64,000 nucleotides of DNA from Candidatus Obscuribacterales bacterium (GTDB lineage: Bacteria; Cyanobacteriota; Vampirovibrionia; Obscuribacterales; Obscuribacteraceae), in NCBI GenBank assembly GCA_020054205.1, contig JAGVLS010000033.1:1-64000 (forward strand), in the 5' to 3' direction. The stretch's first letter is position 1; each line of letters starts with the position of its first letter. Positions 9,214 to 18,600 of this stretch are shown one piece after another. A program made the translations under genes and the position numbers. The notes beneath the pieces are model-generated. The model saw only the letters and a program-made list of their open reading frames with translations. It did not search any database and was not told where the DNA came from.

Positions 9214-10587
9214 TTTGCAAACAAAAGGTCTAAGCAATAATAATATAATGGCAGCAATTATTGCTGCTGCTCCCATAGAACCAAACATAGTTACTAATAT
9301 ATTGATATTATCTTCTTTGAAAAAACCAGCCAGCAATCCTGCTAATAAATTACCAAATGAAGCAGCTAAAAACCAAACGCCCATCATCAGTCCTAATAGT
9401 CTTGCTGGAGCTAATTTAGTAACTGTACTTAGTCCTACTGGGCTTAAACAAAGTTCTCCTGCAACTTGCAAGAAATAAACTGCAAAAAGCCAAAATGGAC
9501 TTACTTTTCCTTGTGCTGCCAATAATGATGCTGGCACCATGACAGCAATTCCTAAACCAAGTAATAAAAGTCCTAAAGCAAATTTTGTTGGACTGCTTGG
9601 TTGTTTGTCACCTAAACGTACCCACAAATAAGCATAAAGGGGGGCTAGAAGAATGACATATATTGCTTGTAAAGACTGGTACCAGCTGGATGGATATTCA
9701 AAACCAAAAGCTTCATTTCGTGTTAATTTGTCAGCAAATAAATTTAAGCTCGATCCACCTTGTTCATAAATTGCCCAAAATAAAATAGTAAAGAAGAACA
9801 AAACACCAATTGCACCAATACGTTTCCATTCAGTTATAGTTAGTGGTTCGTTTTTGTCGCTAGATAAATCGATTTTCTTTTTAGGACGATTACCTACATG
9901 CGCCAAACGTTTTCTTTGACAAATATATTGAATTAGACCAAGTAACATACCAATACCAGCTGCAGCAAAACCCCAATGCCAGCTTGATTGTGGTTCTAAT
10001 CCTTGCACATGCAAAAATTCACGGAAAATTTTACTTTGAGCAAGAAAACCACAAATTAAAGGAGCAAGGGCTGCACCAATATTTATGCCCATGTAAAAGA
10101 TAGAAAAGCCTGCATCCCGCCTTATATCATCTGGTTTGTACAAACTGCCAAGCATCGTGCTTATATTAGGCTTTAAAAGACCAGTTCCTAAAATGATGAG
10201 TATAAGACCAATGAAAAAAGTTGTGACAGAAGCTAATGCTAAAGTAAAATGCCCAATCATAATGACAATACCGCCAATTAAAACTGATCTTCTCGCTCCT
10301 AAAAAGCGATCCGAAATGAAACCGCCCGGTATGGACATCATATAGACCAACATTGTATACAAACCATATATCATGGCAGCTTTGCTCACATCAAATGCCA
10401 GCCCACCTGCCGATACTGGCGCCACCATGTACAGTACTAGAATTGCCCGCATTCCATAGTACGAAAAACGTTCCCAAAGTTCAGTAAAAAATAAAGTGGT
10501 TATGCCTCTCGGATGGCCAAATAAACCAGCTGTATCTAAAGCAGGTAATAAGTTTTTCTCTGATGGCATAGTTAAATTGGCAGACAT
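9193..10587 (-). CDS. POT/PTR family proton-dependent oligopeptide transporter
   Basis: About 464 residues with 12 or more hydrophobic segments. The POT signature FFTELWERFSYYGMRA near the N-terminus contains the conserved ExxERF proton-coupling motif, and GSLYKPDDIRRDAGFSIFYM covers the family's second signature. It imports di- and tripeptides with protons across the inner membrane. ATG 10587 is used; a GTG at 10599 is in frame but neither has a good ribosome site. It is convergent with the ferredoxin-MBL gene. It may feed PepF, encoded about 1.1 kb away, with peptides. Confidence 0.92.
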   Translation of the reverse strand: MSANLTMPSEKNLLPALDTAGLFGHPRGITTLFFTELWERFSYYGMRAILVLYMVAPVSAGGLAFDVSKAAMIYGLYTMLVYMMSIPGGFISDRFLGARRSVLIGGIVIMIGHFTLALASVTTFFIGLILIILGTGLLKPNISTMLGSLYKPDDIRRDAGFSIFYMGINIGAALAPLICGFLAQSKIFREFLHVQGLEPQSSWHWGFAAAGIGMLLGLIQYICQRKRLAHVGNRPKKKIDLSSDKNEPLTITEWKRIGAIGVLFFFTILFWAIYEQGGSSLNLFADKLTRNEAFGFEYPSSWYQSLQAIYVILLAPLYAYLWVRLGDKQPSSPTKFALGLLLLGLGIAVMVPASLLAAQGKVSPFWLFAVYFLQVAGELCLSPVGLSTVTKLAPARLLGLMMGVWFLAASFGNLLAGLLAGFFKEDNINILVTMFGSMGAAAIIAAIILLLLRPFVCKLMSGVR

Positions 10588-10641
10588 TGACACTATCACT
10601 TAGCAACTAATTTATTTGCCAGTTATATTTTGGCATAAAAA

Positions 10642-11268
10642 CTAGCTTTTTACTTCTGCTTTTAATTCTCTTTCCATCACAGTCAAATTATTTTCAATAT
10701 TTTCAGCCAGTTCTTTTTTATTTGCTGCTTTTGCATATGAAAGTGCTATTTCAAAATTTTCTTTAGCTTGTTTATATTCGGTTTTTACACGTCCATTATC
10801 GTTTGCTGTTTTGGCATTTATATAATGGACCAAAGCTAAAAGGTTATGTGCTTGAGATAATTCAGTTTTTTCTGATTGTTTTGTGGCAATTTCAATTGCT
10901 TTTAGAAGCAATGCATTTGCTTGTTTAGGATCATTTGCATCTATAAAAAATCTAGCAGTGTTAATTAGTTGAGTACTAGAAGATAGCTTAGCTGAATTAA
11001 GCAAAAGTATTTCTTTATTGAAAAAAGATTTTGCTTTGCCAAAATCTCCTTGTTGCCAGTAGTAGTTACCTTGTTTTTCCAGCATTTTTATTAAAGCTAA
11101 ATCTTTGTACTCAAGGCTTATTTTTTCTATCTTTTTTTCTTCAGCAATAATTTGACTTGGTTTTATAATTGGTTGGTTATTTTTGTTGCCTAAAAAGTTG
11201 ATACAACAAATTAAAGATATCCATAAAAATAAAGCAATTGCTGTTAAATAAGCTATTACAGGACGCAT
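10642..11268 (-). CDS. Membrane-anchored TPR-like protein
   Basis: A 208-residue protein with one N-terminal hydrophobic helix (about residues 5-27) and a helical remainder. Repeated patterns such as GNYYWQQGDFGKAKSFFNK and ALLLKAIEIATKQ suggest three or four tetratricopeptide repeats. AAGGTAAT before ATG 11268 is a suitable ribosome site. It lies upstream of the transporter gene on the same strand with a 54-nt gap, so the two may share a promoter. Probably a scaffold protein facing the periplasm; its partner is unknown. Confidence 0.7.
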   Translation of the reverse strand: MRPVIAYLTAIALFLWISLICCINFLGNKNNQPIIKPSQIIAEEKKIEKISLEYKDLALIKMLEKQGNYYWQQGDFGKAKSFFNKEILLLNSAKLSSSTQLINTARFFIDANDPKQANALLLKAIEIATKQSEKTELSQAHNLLALVHYINAKTANDNGRVKTEYKQAKENFEIALSYAKAANKKELAENIENNLTVMERELKAEVKS

Positions 11269-11479
11269 ATTACCTTTATCTTTCAGTAGTTAATAATCTG
11301 TTGATACCCATATTCTATTCTATTTCACACCTAAACAAGTTTATCTGCTTCTTACAACTTTAAAAGACAGTCTATGACACGGTTCTAAGTAGTAGATATA
11401 TTAAAGTGTTTATTAAATACATAGAGAGGGAATAAAAACAGTATCGCATTGGCGTTGCTTATAACCCTGGAGTTAATCT

Positions 11480-12112
11480 ATGTATAAATATAGCACTGGT
11501 CTGTTGGCAGTGATTTCTTTGTTAACCCTAAATGGTCCTGCTCAAGCCTTAGATTCCATAACTTATCCGTTGGTTCAAAAAGGCTATCAAGAAATGACGC
11601 ACGGATCAGCTCTATCTTCAATAGATACTTTTAGCCAAGCTGTTCGGACAGCCCCTAACGATCCTGTTCCTAGACGTTATATGGCATATGCTTTATTAAA
11701 GGCCGGATTGAATGAGTCGGCAATTGAACAATTTCAACAATTGTCATTGATGGAATTAATTCCCCCACAAGACCAAGTAACATTTGGTATTGCTCTTTTA
11801 GATGCTGGTCTTACTAAACAAGCAGCAGATCAATTTAGCAATTGTTTGGATACTAATCCTAAAATTATTCCTGCTCGTATGGGTTTGATAATTGCTTATC
11901 AAAATTTAGGTGAAAAAAGTAAAGCTGAAGAACAATGTGTTCATGGCATGAAAAATGCAAAAACAAAAGGCGAATGGCTTGCTTTTTACCACACATATAG
12001 CTCTATTAAACAAAATATGTCTCAAACTTCTGGCGAAGCTTCAGGTAATACCAGAATAGAAAGTCCTTCTACTCGTCCCGATACATACAAAAGATCTGAA
12101 TCAGGTGGATAA
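11480..12112 (+). CDS. Secreted TPR protein at the head of a Tad-like cluster
   Basis: A 210-residue protein with a Sec signal peptide (hydrophobic core GLLAVISLLTL, likely cleavage after AQA) and at least three tetratricopeptide repeats between residues 35 and 170. The C-terminal 30 residues are polar and low in structure. Its stop is followed after 1 nt by the next ATG, so it is probably translated with the TadE-like gene. It likely assists assembly of the pilus- or envelope-like proteins that follow, as TadD does in Tad systems; that parallel is inference. Confidence 0.75.
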   Translation: MYKYSTGLLAVISLLTLNGPAQALDSITYPLVQKGYQEMTHGSALSSIDTFSQAVRTAPNDPVPRRYMAYALLKAGLNESAIEQFQQLSLMELIPPQDQVTFGIALLDAGLTKQAADQFSNCLDTNPKIIPARMGLIIAYQNLGEKSKAEEQCVHGMKNAKTKGEWLAFYHTYSSIKQNMSQTSGEASGNTRIESPSTRPDTYKRSESGG

Positions 12113-12113
12113 A

Positions 12114-12662
12114 ATGCGAAACCGTCGGGGCTCATTCTTAATGGATGCACCATGGGCATTATGGATTTTGTTTGTTGTGTTAATGATTCCTTTATTAGAT
12201 TTAGGATCAATTTCTTTAAGAATGTTCTATTTAAAAACAGCTGCCAATCAAGCCGTACATGCAGCTGTACGTTGTCAAACTTTTCAATCCCCATTTGTTG
12301 TTGGATCAACCACTTATCCATCAGCAAAAACTACTGCTACTACCGTTGCCACAACTACAGCCAATAGTTTTAGTGGGGTGCATTTAGGTACTGTAAAAGT
12401 AGAAATTATACATACCGCCATTCCTGGATCAGGGGCTGGTGCTGCACCTGCTCCAACAGAAAATCCCTTACCTAAAGCAAATGGTACTCCTGATCCCACT
12501 CAATTTGTGGTTAGCTTACGTGTAACTTTAACAGGAACTGTTGATCCATTTATCTCCTTTAACCTACCCTTCTTGTCTAATATTCCTGGACTATCTGGTC
12601 CAATGACATTTACCGTATCTTCTGAAGAAAAATTTGAAAATTTAACTGGTTTATTAGACTAA
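12114..12662 (+). CDS. TadE-like pseudopilin/envelope protein
   Basis: A 182-residue protein with the TadE-like N-terminus RRGSFLMDAPWALWILFVV: basic leader, Gly, then a single hydrophobic helix, as in substrates of prepilin-type processing. The extracytoplasmic part is Thr/Pro-rich in the middle. ATG 12114 is chosen because AGGTGG at 12103-12108 lies 5 nt upstream; an in-frame GTG at 12105 overlaps the previous gene. The usual acidic residue soon after the cleavage site is replaced by Asp at MDAPW. It belongs with the two following genes to a TadE/TadG cluster. Confidence 0.7.
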   Translation: MRNRRGSFLMDAPWALWILFVVLMIPLLDLGSISLRMFYLKTAANQAVHAAVRCQTFQSPFVVGSTTYPSAKTTATTVATTTANSFSGVHLGTVKVEIIHTAIPGSGAGAAPAPTENPLPKANGTPDPTQFVVSLRVTLTGTVDPFISFNLPFLSNIPGLSGPMTFTVSSEEKFENLTGLLD

Positions 12663-12683
12663 AAAAATTCGGAGCCAGCTGCA

Positions 12684-14660
12684 ATGAAAATAAAAAAAAC
12701 AGCACAATATAGAAAAAAAATTGGTCAAGGAATTTTTGCTTTGACTTTAGTAATGTTTTTTATTTTTGCGCTAGTGGGGGTTTTTGTATTTGAAGTAAAC
12801 CGAGCTCAATTAGTTAATAAGCAATTATTGGCAATAGCTGATTCGGCAAGCTTAGCAGGAACAGCGATGCTTGCTAGTATGGACAATTCTAATTTAAGCA
12901 ATTTAACCAATAATCAAACAACTGCTCTCAATTTTGCTGCTGAAATGGCACATATGAATACTGTTGGTATGGATTCTTTAGCTTCTGCACCAATAGCAAA
13001 TAATCCAGCTAGCACTAGCGATAATGGAAACTTAAAATCTGTTACTGCTCATAATGCAAAATTATTTATTGGACTTGTCGATCCACTTAATAATTTTGCT
13101 GCTGTTCCATTAGGAGATCAAAGGGGTTTAGCTATTAAAGTTAGTATAGGCTACGGACACGAACCACCTTTTGGTAAGTTTTGCGGACTAAATAATTATC
13201 CATTAGTTGCTAATTCTACTTCCGCATTGCCAAGAATTGATACCATATTATGTTTTGATTTATCTGGCTCTATGGATGATTCCACACGCGTAACTTTTAT
13301 CTGTCGTTCTTGGAACCCACCTGGCGGCACTAATTCTACAGGCCATCCAGTGTATACAATATTACCTCGACAATTTGCTTCATCGGCTAATAGTAGATCA
13401 TCTGATTTAGGTTATTATGTTGGTTTAAATACCAGTACTTATCCTGACGGAACAGCACTAAATGCTAATTTCCCACATAATTTACAATATGCTTGGGATG
13501 GCGTGGTTTTTAATAATCCTCTTCAATTTCGTGGCGATCTCCGTTCACCAGGAGCATCTGATGCTGGTTATCCACCTGGAGATGATCCTTCTTTGCCTAG
13601 TCCAGCTGGTTCACCAGGCAATAGAGATTTTACTGATTTGACGGTAAATATATTTACTAATGCTACTCCGACAACCAGTCAACCAGTACAAGCCTGGAAT
13701 CAAGAATCGGCTGGTCCATATAATGGAACCAGCGGAGTGACAGGAATTACTTTTAAAGATCCGGTTACTGGCACAAAAATTCAAATCAATACAATGGCAC
13801 AATTAGTTGAAGCTGCACGTGGTAATTTAGAAAGTTTGCAATTAATGCAAAATGCAAAATTAGACATGAGCACTAATTATGCAAGCAATCCTGCTGCTTG
13901 TGGAGCCGCGCCCCAGCCTGGCGCTCAAGCTTGTTATCGCCGCTTAGCTGCTTATCACACACAACCATTGGCAACAGCATTACAAGCTGCCCAACAAGGA
14001 TTTTTTAATTTATTACATCGATCGGCAGATACACATTTTGGTTTAGTTGGTTTTTCAACTGTAGCAGGCAATCCTACTTCACCAGTTACACAAACGCATC
14101 CTTATGTTGCTCAAGGATATACACCTACGGTAAGTGGTGCTGTAATTCCTGCCCCTGGTACACAAGGCGATTTTCCAATACCAGCTGTTGCATTAAATAA
14201 AAACGAAACTAATGTACAAAGCTATGATAATGTTACTCAAGCATTACAAAGCAATGGTCAAATAACAAATGGTATTACATGCCTTGGTACAACAGCTATT
14301 GGGGACTCATTGCAACAAGCTTACGATATGATGATGGCATCAGATGCCACACGTGTTGCCGCTAAAAGAGCAATTGTATTATTTACTGATGGACAACCCA
14401 GTGGAGCAAATCAAGTCTCTCTTTCTCACCAAGTAGCTGCTCAATGTAAAGCAGCTGGCATTCCTATTTATACAGTAGGGCTAGCCTTGAATCCAAATTT
14501 AGCATTCAATCAACATTCTTTTCTTGGCGATACAGCTAATACCAACGGCATAGCTTATAAGTCTGGCAATGGTGCACGCTATTTCCCTTGCACTACCGCC
14601 ACACAAGTAAAAACAGCATTTGAAAATATTGCTAGACGTTTAGTAGTTTTGCGACAATAA
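12684..14660 (+). CDS. TadG-like protein with VWA domain
   Basis: A 658-residue protein. Residues 14-45 form the TadG-type membrane helix, followed by the flp-pilus-assembly pattern NKQLLAIADSASLAGTAML. A von Willebrand A domain starts near residue 190, with the metal-ion-dependent adhesion site DLSGS at 192-196. It is split by a long Gly/Pro/Asn-rich insertion (about residues 205-370), and its later core strand is AIVLFTDGQPSG. The protein is anchored in the inner membrane with the VWA domain outside. TadG proteins help anchor Flp pili or act as adhesin-like envelope proteins. No Tad secretion ATPase lies in this window. Confidence 0.82.
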   Translation: MKIKKTAQYRKKIGQGIFALTLVMFFIFALVGVFVFEVNRAQLVNKQLLAIADSASLAGTAMLASMDNSNLSNLTNNQTTALNFAAEMAHMNTVGMDSLASAPIANNPASTSDNGNLKSVTAHNAKLFIGLVDPLNNFAAVPLGDQRGLAIKVSIGYGHEPPFGKFCGLNNYPLVANSTSALPRIDTILCFDLSGSMDDSTRVTFICRSWNPPGGTNSTGHPVYTILPRQFASSANSRSSDLGYYVGLNTSTYPDGTALNANFPHNLQYAWDGVVFNNPLQFRGDLRSPGASDAGYPPGDDPSLPSPAGSPGNRDFTDLTVNIFTNATPTTSQPVQAWNQESAGPYNGTSGVTGITFKDPVTGTKIQINTMAQLVEAARGNLESLQLMQNAKLDMSTNYASNPAACGAAPQPGAQACYRRLAAYHTQPLATALQAAQQGFFNLLHRSADTHFGLVGFSTVAGNPTSPVTQTHPYVAQGYTPTVSGAVIPAPGTQGDFPIPAVALNKNETNVQSYDNVTQALQSNGQITNGITCLGTTAIGDSLQQAYDMMMASDATRVAAKRAIVLFTDGQPSGANQVSLSHQVAAQCKAAGIPIYTVGLALNPNLAFNQHSFLGDTANTNGIAYKSGNGARYFPCTTATQVKTAFENIARRLVVLRQ

Positions 14661-14674
14661 AGTAAAAGGTTCAT

Positions 14675-15475
14675 ATGAAAAAATCAATATCTATATATAA
14701 TCAAAAACGAAAATCAGGACATCTAACTATAGAGTTAGGTATCTCAGCAATACTACTTATTATCATTACATTTTTTGCTTTAGATATTGGCATTCTTATA
14801 TATTCAGCCAATTTTTGTGACAGTGCAGCGCGTGATGCAGCAAGAGCTGCTGGTGATCAATCAACTACAACAGGTGCTAATAACGCCATACAAGCTGCTG
14901 TTGCTAGTCATCCAGTAGATGGTTTTTTCTTGAAAAATTTGCAAGCAACAGTAACAACGTATCAACCATTCTCTGCTGGCATTTCTGCCCCAGCCCTAGG
15001 AAACCCTGGTCCTTTTGTCACAGTAAGGGCAAGTGTTGACGCTAGAATTCCAGCTCCCATTCCTGGCTTTTATGCAGCATCCACTGCTGAAGGAGGAAGT
15101 TACTACACTTTACGTAGCCAATACACTTATCCAATAGTAAATACGTTACAGCCTATAGCTTTAACGCCAGGAGCTATGGTTGGAAGCACAACATCATCAG
15201 GCTCAGGTACAACTGGTTCAAGCAGCTCCAGCAGCACAGGCAGCTCTACAACTGGCAGTGGCAGCAGCAGCAGCGGTACAACAGGCTCAACTGGCTCTAG
15301 TAGCAGCAGCACGAGCACAGGCACTGGCACAAGCGGAAGTTCAAGCTCCACAAGCTCTTCCACATCTTCTACATCTAGCTCTTCTTCTAGTACAAGTAGT
15401 AGCTCTACAACAGGCAGTAGCGGAGGCTCTTCTAGCACAAGCGTTGGCAACACCGGCGGTGCTGGAGGTGGCTAA
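14675..15475 (+). CDS. TadE-like protein with a Ser/Thr/Gly-rich tail
   Basis: A 266-residue protein. The N-terminus has the TadE pattern KSGHLTIELGISAILLII with the conserved Glu at position 5 after the Gly, followed by SAARDAARAAG as in pilin-like TadE domains. Residues from about 169 to the end are almost only Ser, Thr and Gly, an extended linker or glycosylation-prone stalk. Good ribosome site AAAGGT before ATG 14675. The third member of the TadE/TadG cluster; it probably spans or decorates the envelope. Confidence 0.75.
   Translation: MKKSISIYNQKRKSGHLTIELGISAILLIIITFFALDIGILIYSANFCDSAARDAARAAGDQSTTTGANNAIQAAVASHPVDGFFLKNLQATVTTYQPFSAGISAPALGNPGPFVTVRASVDARIPAPIPGFYAASTAEGGSYYTLRSQYTYPIVNTLQPIALTPGAMVGSTTSSGSGTTGSSSSSSTGSSTTGSGSSSSGTTGSTGSSSSSTSTGTGTSGSSSSTSSSTSSTSSSSSSTSSSSTTGSSGGSSSTSVGNTGGAGGG
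15179..15472 (+). repeat. Ser/Thr/Gly codon low-complexity tract
   Basis: This part of the TadE-like gene is made of irregular AGC/TCT/ACA/GGC codon runs that encode only Ser, Thr and Gly. Such tracts change length by slippage or recombination. The bias also opens long meaningless frames on both strands here. Confidence 0.85.
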
Positions 15476-15700
15476 CCATCAGGGTTTTAGCGCATTAACC
15501 ATTTTATAATCAAAAATTTATGACACTTAAATTATTTAAAAAGAAATCTAATCGATATCTTGTTAAATAGTGGAAACTACTATTGTTAGTTATCGTCAAA
15601 TCTGTATAATTGTAATTAAGATAGTATCAGAATCTTACTTACGGTTTTCCGTACTAAAGCTTTGTCCGCAGGTGTTTCCGGCGGTAAGAGGAACTTACCT

Positions 15701-16228
15701 ATGCAGCTACTTAAAAGACAATTTGGAAAACATTTTGTCGATTTGTTAAACAAATCGCCTAGCTTAACTGCTGATATCAAAGAAATGCGTAAACGTGGAA
15801 TTAGGGTTAGACGCTCAAGCAGACTAGCTGAAGCTTATGCTTGTTGCAATACAAAAATTATAACCATTGGTAAAAAGAATGCCTCGACAGTTTATCAGTT
15901 AATTAATTTAGCTCATGAATTGGAGCATCTATTACGTGGTCTAGTAAAAGGAAATGATCATAAAAAATTAAGTCTAAAGCGCTTTGTACAACGTTCTTTG
16001 CGCGAAGAGACTAATTGTTATGTCCGGGAATGCCAAATTATGGATGAATTAATAGCAGCTGGAGTAAAAATCCCTGATTTTTTACTGAAACGTTATCAAA
16101 AATATTATCGTGGTGGCTGGCAAGGCATTCGGAAAAAAGTGTTAAAAGATCAAGTTTGCTTTGAAGCTAACACTACTTATCCGCAACTGTTTGCTCAACA
16201 ATACGATGAAATGTCAATGATGAAATAA
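15701..16228 (+). CDS. Putative zinc metallopeptidase (HELEH)
   Basis: A 175-residue soluble protein. LINLAHELEHLLRG carries a canonical HExxH zinc motif, and REETNCYVRECQIMDEL downstream supplies candidate third ligands. The N-terminal 55 residues are basic and could bind nucleic acid. It resembles compact ImmA/IrrE-like or DUF-type peptidases in size, but I cannot name the family. ATG 15701 is used because AGAGGA at 15687-15692 precedes it with 8 nt spacing; the frame is open further up to a TTG at 15662. The leader holds a small hairpin TACGG/CCGTA (15639-15652) of unknown significance. Confidence 0.65.
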   Translation: MQLLKRQFGKHFVDLLNKSPSLTADIKEMRKRGIRVRRSSRLAEAYACCNTKIITIGKKNASTVYQLINLAHELEHLLRGLVKGNDHKKLSLKRFVQRSLREETNCYVRECQIMDELIAAGVKIPDFLLKRYQKYYRGGWQGIRKKVLKDQVCFEANTTYPQLFAQQYDEMSMMK

Positions 16229-16230
16229 TT

Positions 16231-16267
16231 AACAAGCTCCTAGAAAACAATTTTCTAGGAGCTTGTT
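16231..16267. terminator. 17-bp perfect inverted repeat between convergent genes
   Basis: Arms at 16231-16247 and 16251-16267 pair perfectly around a CAA loop. It lies between the ends of two convergent genes, the usual place of a bidirectional terminator, but neither side has a long T-run. Termination is likely but not certain. Confidence 0.65.
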
Positions 16268-16343
16268 AAATTATTGCCTGCTCTGGAATGACCCTGCAAA
16301 TTAGCATGAACTGAGGCTTTAGACTAACATATTGTTTGTGTTT

Positions 16344-18341
16344 TTAATTATATAGACTATCTGCTAAAGCAGAGAAATGCTCCATCACAAATTCTCGACA
16401 AATTTGTCTCTTAAGAGAAATAAGTCCATTTTCAATACTTGCTTCCATCGGCACAACAACAAATTTTCTCACCTTTTCCCAACGTTCAAGCTTATCATTA
16501 GCTAAAGCAATGGCATCAGCTATTGCCTCTATCACTAATGGATGACTGTAAATATTGGTCTTATCGTTAGCATCCATCTCATGCACTGCTATGATTTGTT
16601 TTGCTTTTTCGTGATTGACAAAAACCAGCCCACCAACAAATGGTTTATCATCACCTACTGGCACTATATGCTCAATTAGCTCAGAACCTTCAAAAGCTTT
16701 TTCAATTTTTTCAGGGGAAACATATTTACCATTATCAGTTTTAAATGAGCGCTTTTTGCGACCAATGATATGCAAGAACTCATTATGGTCTAAATAACCA
16801 TTATCGCCTGTGCGGAAATATCCATCAGGTGTAAATACTTTTGCAGTTTCATCTGGTAATCGCCAGTAACCTTTAAATACCAATGGCCCGCGAATAAAAA
16901 TTTCACCAGCAGATGAGCCAGCAGCTAAACTGCTTTCCACCTCTTCTTCAATAGCAATTTGCATCCCTTCAACTGGTTCACCAACACAAGTAAGTGGATA
17001 TGCTGGCGCACTTTTTGGTCTTAAAGCTTGTGGTCTAGTAGCAGCAACTCCACCACAAGTTTCACTCAATCCATATCCACGTAAAATGGGCACACCAAAG
17101 CTATTGAAAAGTTCTATTAGCTCTGGTGCGGTAGCGCTACCCCCAGACATAGCAAAACGCAAACGACCACCTAATTTTCTGCGTATTTTTAAATAGACTA
17201 AAATATCCAGAATTTTCTTTTCAAGAAATTCTGGCATCTGGTCAAATGACCAGGACATGAATGGATATTGATTATTAGCCAATTCTCTTTCAATAGGAAG
17301 AGCACGTTCGGCAAACCAGCGTCGGATACCTTTTGTTTTGCAAGCTTCCCTAAATATTCTTTCTTTGATTTTTCGCCATACTTTAGGCACACCAACTAAA
17401 ATAGTCGGACGTATTTTTTTCATGGCATCGGCAACATTATCAATATCGCTAAATGCTATTTCGATGCCAAGCCAAATACAAGTCATAGAACCAACTACAC
17501 GTTCAAATATGTGCGCTAAAGGCAAATAACTTAAGTAGACATGCTTTTCACTAGCATCAATACGATGCCTCTCAATAGATTGGCAAGCAAAAGCAATATT
17601 GCCATGCGTTATCATGCATCCTTTAGGCGTACCTGTTGAGCCAGATGTATAAACCAGAGTAGCTAAATCACTATTTGTTGTCCCATAAAGCCCATCTTTT
17701 GCAGGACGCAGCAATTGACGTCTTATCTCACTAATTTCTTTATCGACAATTGCAAATAATTGTCGATATAAAGAAACTGGGCTCTTTGTTTCACGTGTTA
17801 ATTTCTGCAAAACGCTATGAGCTGCTCTTTTATCAAAAATTTGCATGAATGGATATTGTTGGCAGTCGACACAACCCAAAACATCTAGAACAACTTGATC
17901 AAACAACATAGTTGTTCCAGAATAATTTGAGTCGATTTTTGCTATTTGCTTAACGTCCTTTGCAAAAACATGCGTAGCCTCGGAGTCGTTGATAATGTAA
18001 TTCACTTGGCTCGCACTACAATTTGGATCAATGCCAACAGTAATGCCTCCTAAGCTTAAAATAGCAATGTCCATTAACAACCATTCAGGACAATTTTCAG
18101 AAATAATTATTGCTCGATCACCCTTTTTAAAGCTGTGATTTTTCAAATAAGCAATATTAGTTGCTACAGCTTTACTAATTTCTTGCAAAGTAATTGGCAA
18201 ATAACTATTACCTACAGCAATACGCATAGCTAAGCTATAAGGTTCTGCCAAAACACGAAACCAAAATCTACGCGCAACTGTTTCTTCAGGGAGTTTGACA
18301 TCTACAAGTTTTGTCGCTTTTAGCCTGGGCTGGACAAGCAT
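16344..18341 (-). CDS. Long-chain acyl-CoA synthetase, second copy
   Basis: A 665-residue ANL-superfamily enzyme, paralogue of the one at 2559-4649. It has the nucleotide loop YTSGSTGTPKG, then RGYGLSETCGG, FRTGDNGYL and the hinge GRKKRSFKTDNGKYVSPEK. It is predicted to make acyl-CoA from long-chain fatty acids in the cytosol. ATG 18341 is selected because AAGGAGGA at 18354-18347 is 5 nt upstream on the minus strand; the open frame continues to 18380 without a ribosome site. It is monocistronic, divergent from the MBOAT gene and convergent with the HELEH gene. Confidence 0.9.
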   Translation of the reverse strand: MLVQPRLKATKLVDVKLPEETVARRFWFRVLAEPYSLAMRIAVGNSYLPITLQEISKAVATNIAYLKNHSFKKGDRAIIISENCPEWLLMDIAILSLGGITVGIDPNCSASQVNYIINDSEATHVFAKDVKQIAKIDSNYSGTTMLFDQVVLDVLGCVDCQQYPFMQIFDKRAAHSVLQKLTRETKSPVSLYRQLFAIVDKEISEIRRQLLRPAKDGLYGTTNSDLATLVYTSGSTGTPKGCMITHGNIAFACQSIERHRIDASEKHVYLSYLPLAHIFERVVGSMTCIWLGIEIAFSDIDNVADAMKKIRPTILVGVPKVWRKIKERIFREACKTKGIRRWFAERALPIERELANNQYPFMSWSFDQMPEFLEKKILDILVYLKIRRKLGGRLRFAMSGGSATAPELIELFNSFGVPILRGYGLSETCGGVAATRPQALRPKSAPAYPLTCVGEPVEGMQIAIEEEVESSLAAGSSAGEIFIRGPLVFKGYWRLPDETAKVFTPDGYFRTGDNGYLDHNEFLHIIGRKKRSFKTDNGKYVSPEKIEKAFEGSELIEHIVPVGDDKPFVGGLVFVNHEKAKQIIAVHEMDANDKTNIYSHPLVIEAIADAIALANDKLERWEKVRKFVVVPMEASIENGLISLKRQICREFVMEHFSALADSLYN

Positions 18342-18600
18342 AAATATCCTCCTTACGTACAGGAAATTTTCCTCATGCAAGTTAAATTGCTTGTTTATTT
18401 GCTGCTATCAGTTGCTGTTTTTAAGTTTTGAGAATTTTCTATTAGTAATTTGAAAATAAATATAGGGGGCTATAAACCTACTAAATTCATAGGTAAAAAC
18501 TCAAGCTTGATATATATTTATCAAGTTTATTTTATTAGGCAAGCAAACTATCCATGCTATCATCAAACATCTTGATTTCCATCAATAATGACTGTGGATC

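Noticed and set aside
15127-15509. Leu/Glu/Val-rich (minus) and Ala/Gln-rich (plus) frames over the Ser/Thr/Gly tract
   Set aside because: Both are side effects of the simple codon repeats that encode the TadE-like tail.
15593-15700. Possible riboswitch upstream of the HELEH gene
   Set aside because: Only a 5-bp hairpin is visible and no known riboswitch consensus matches.
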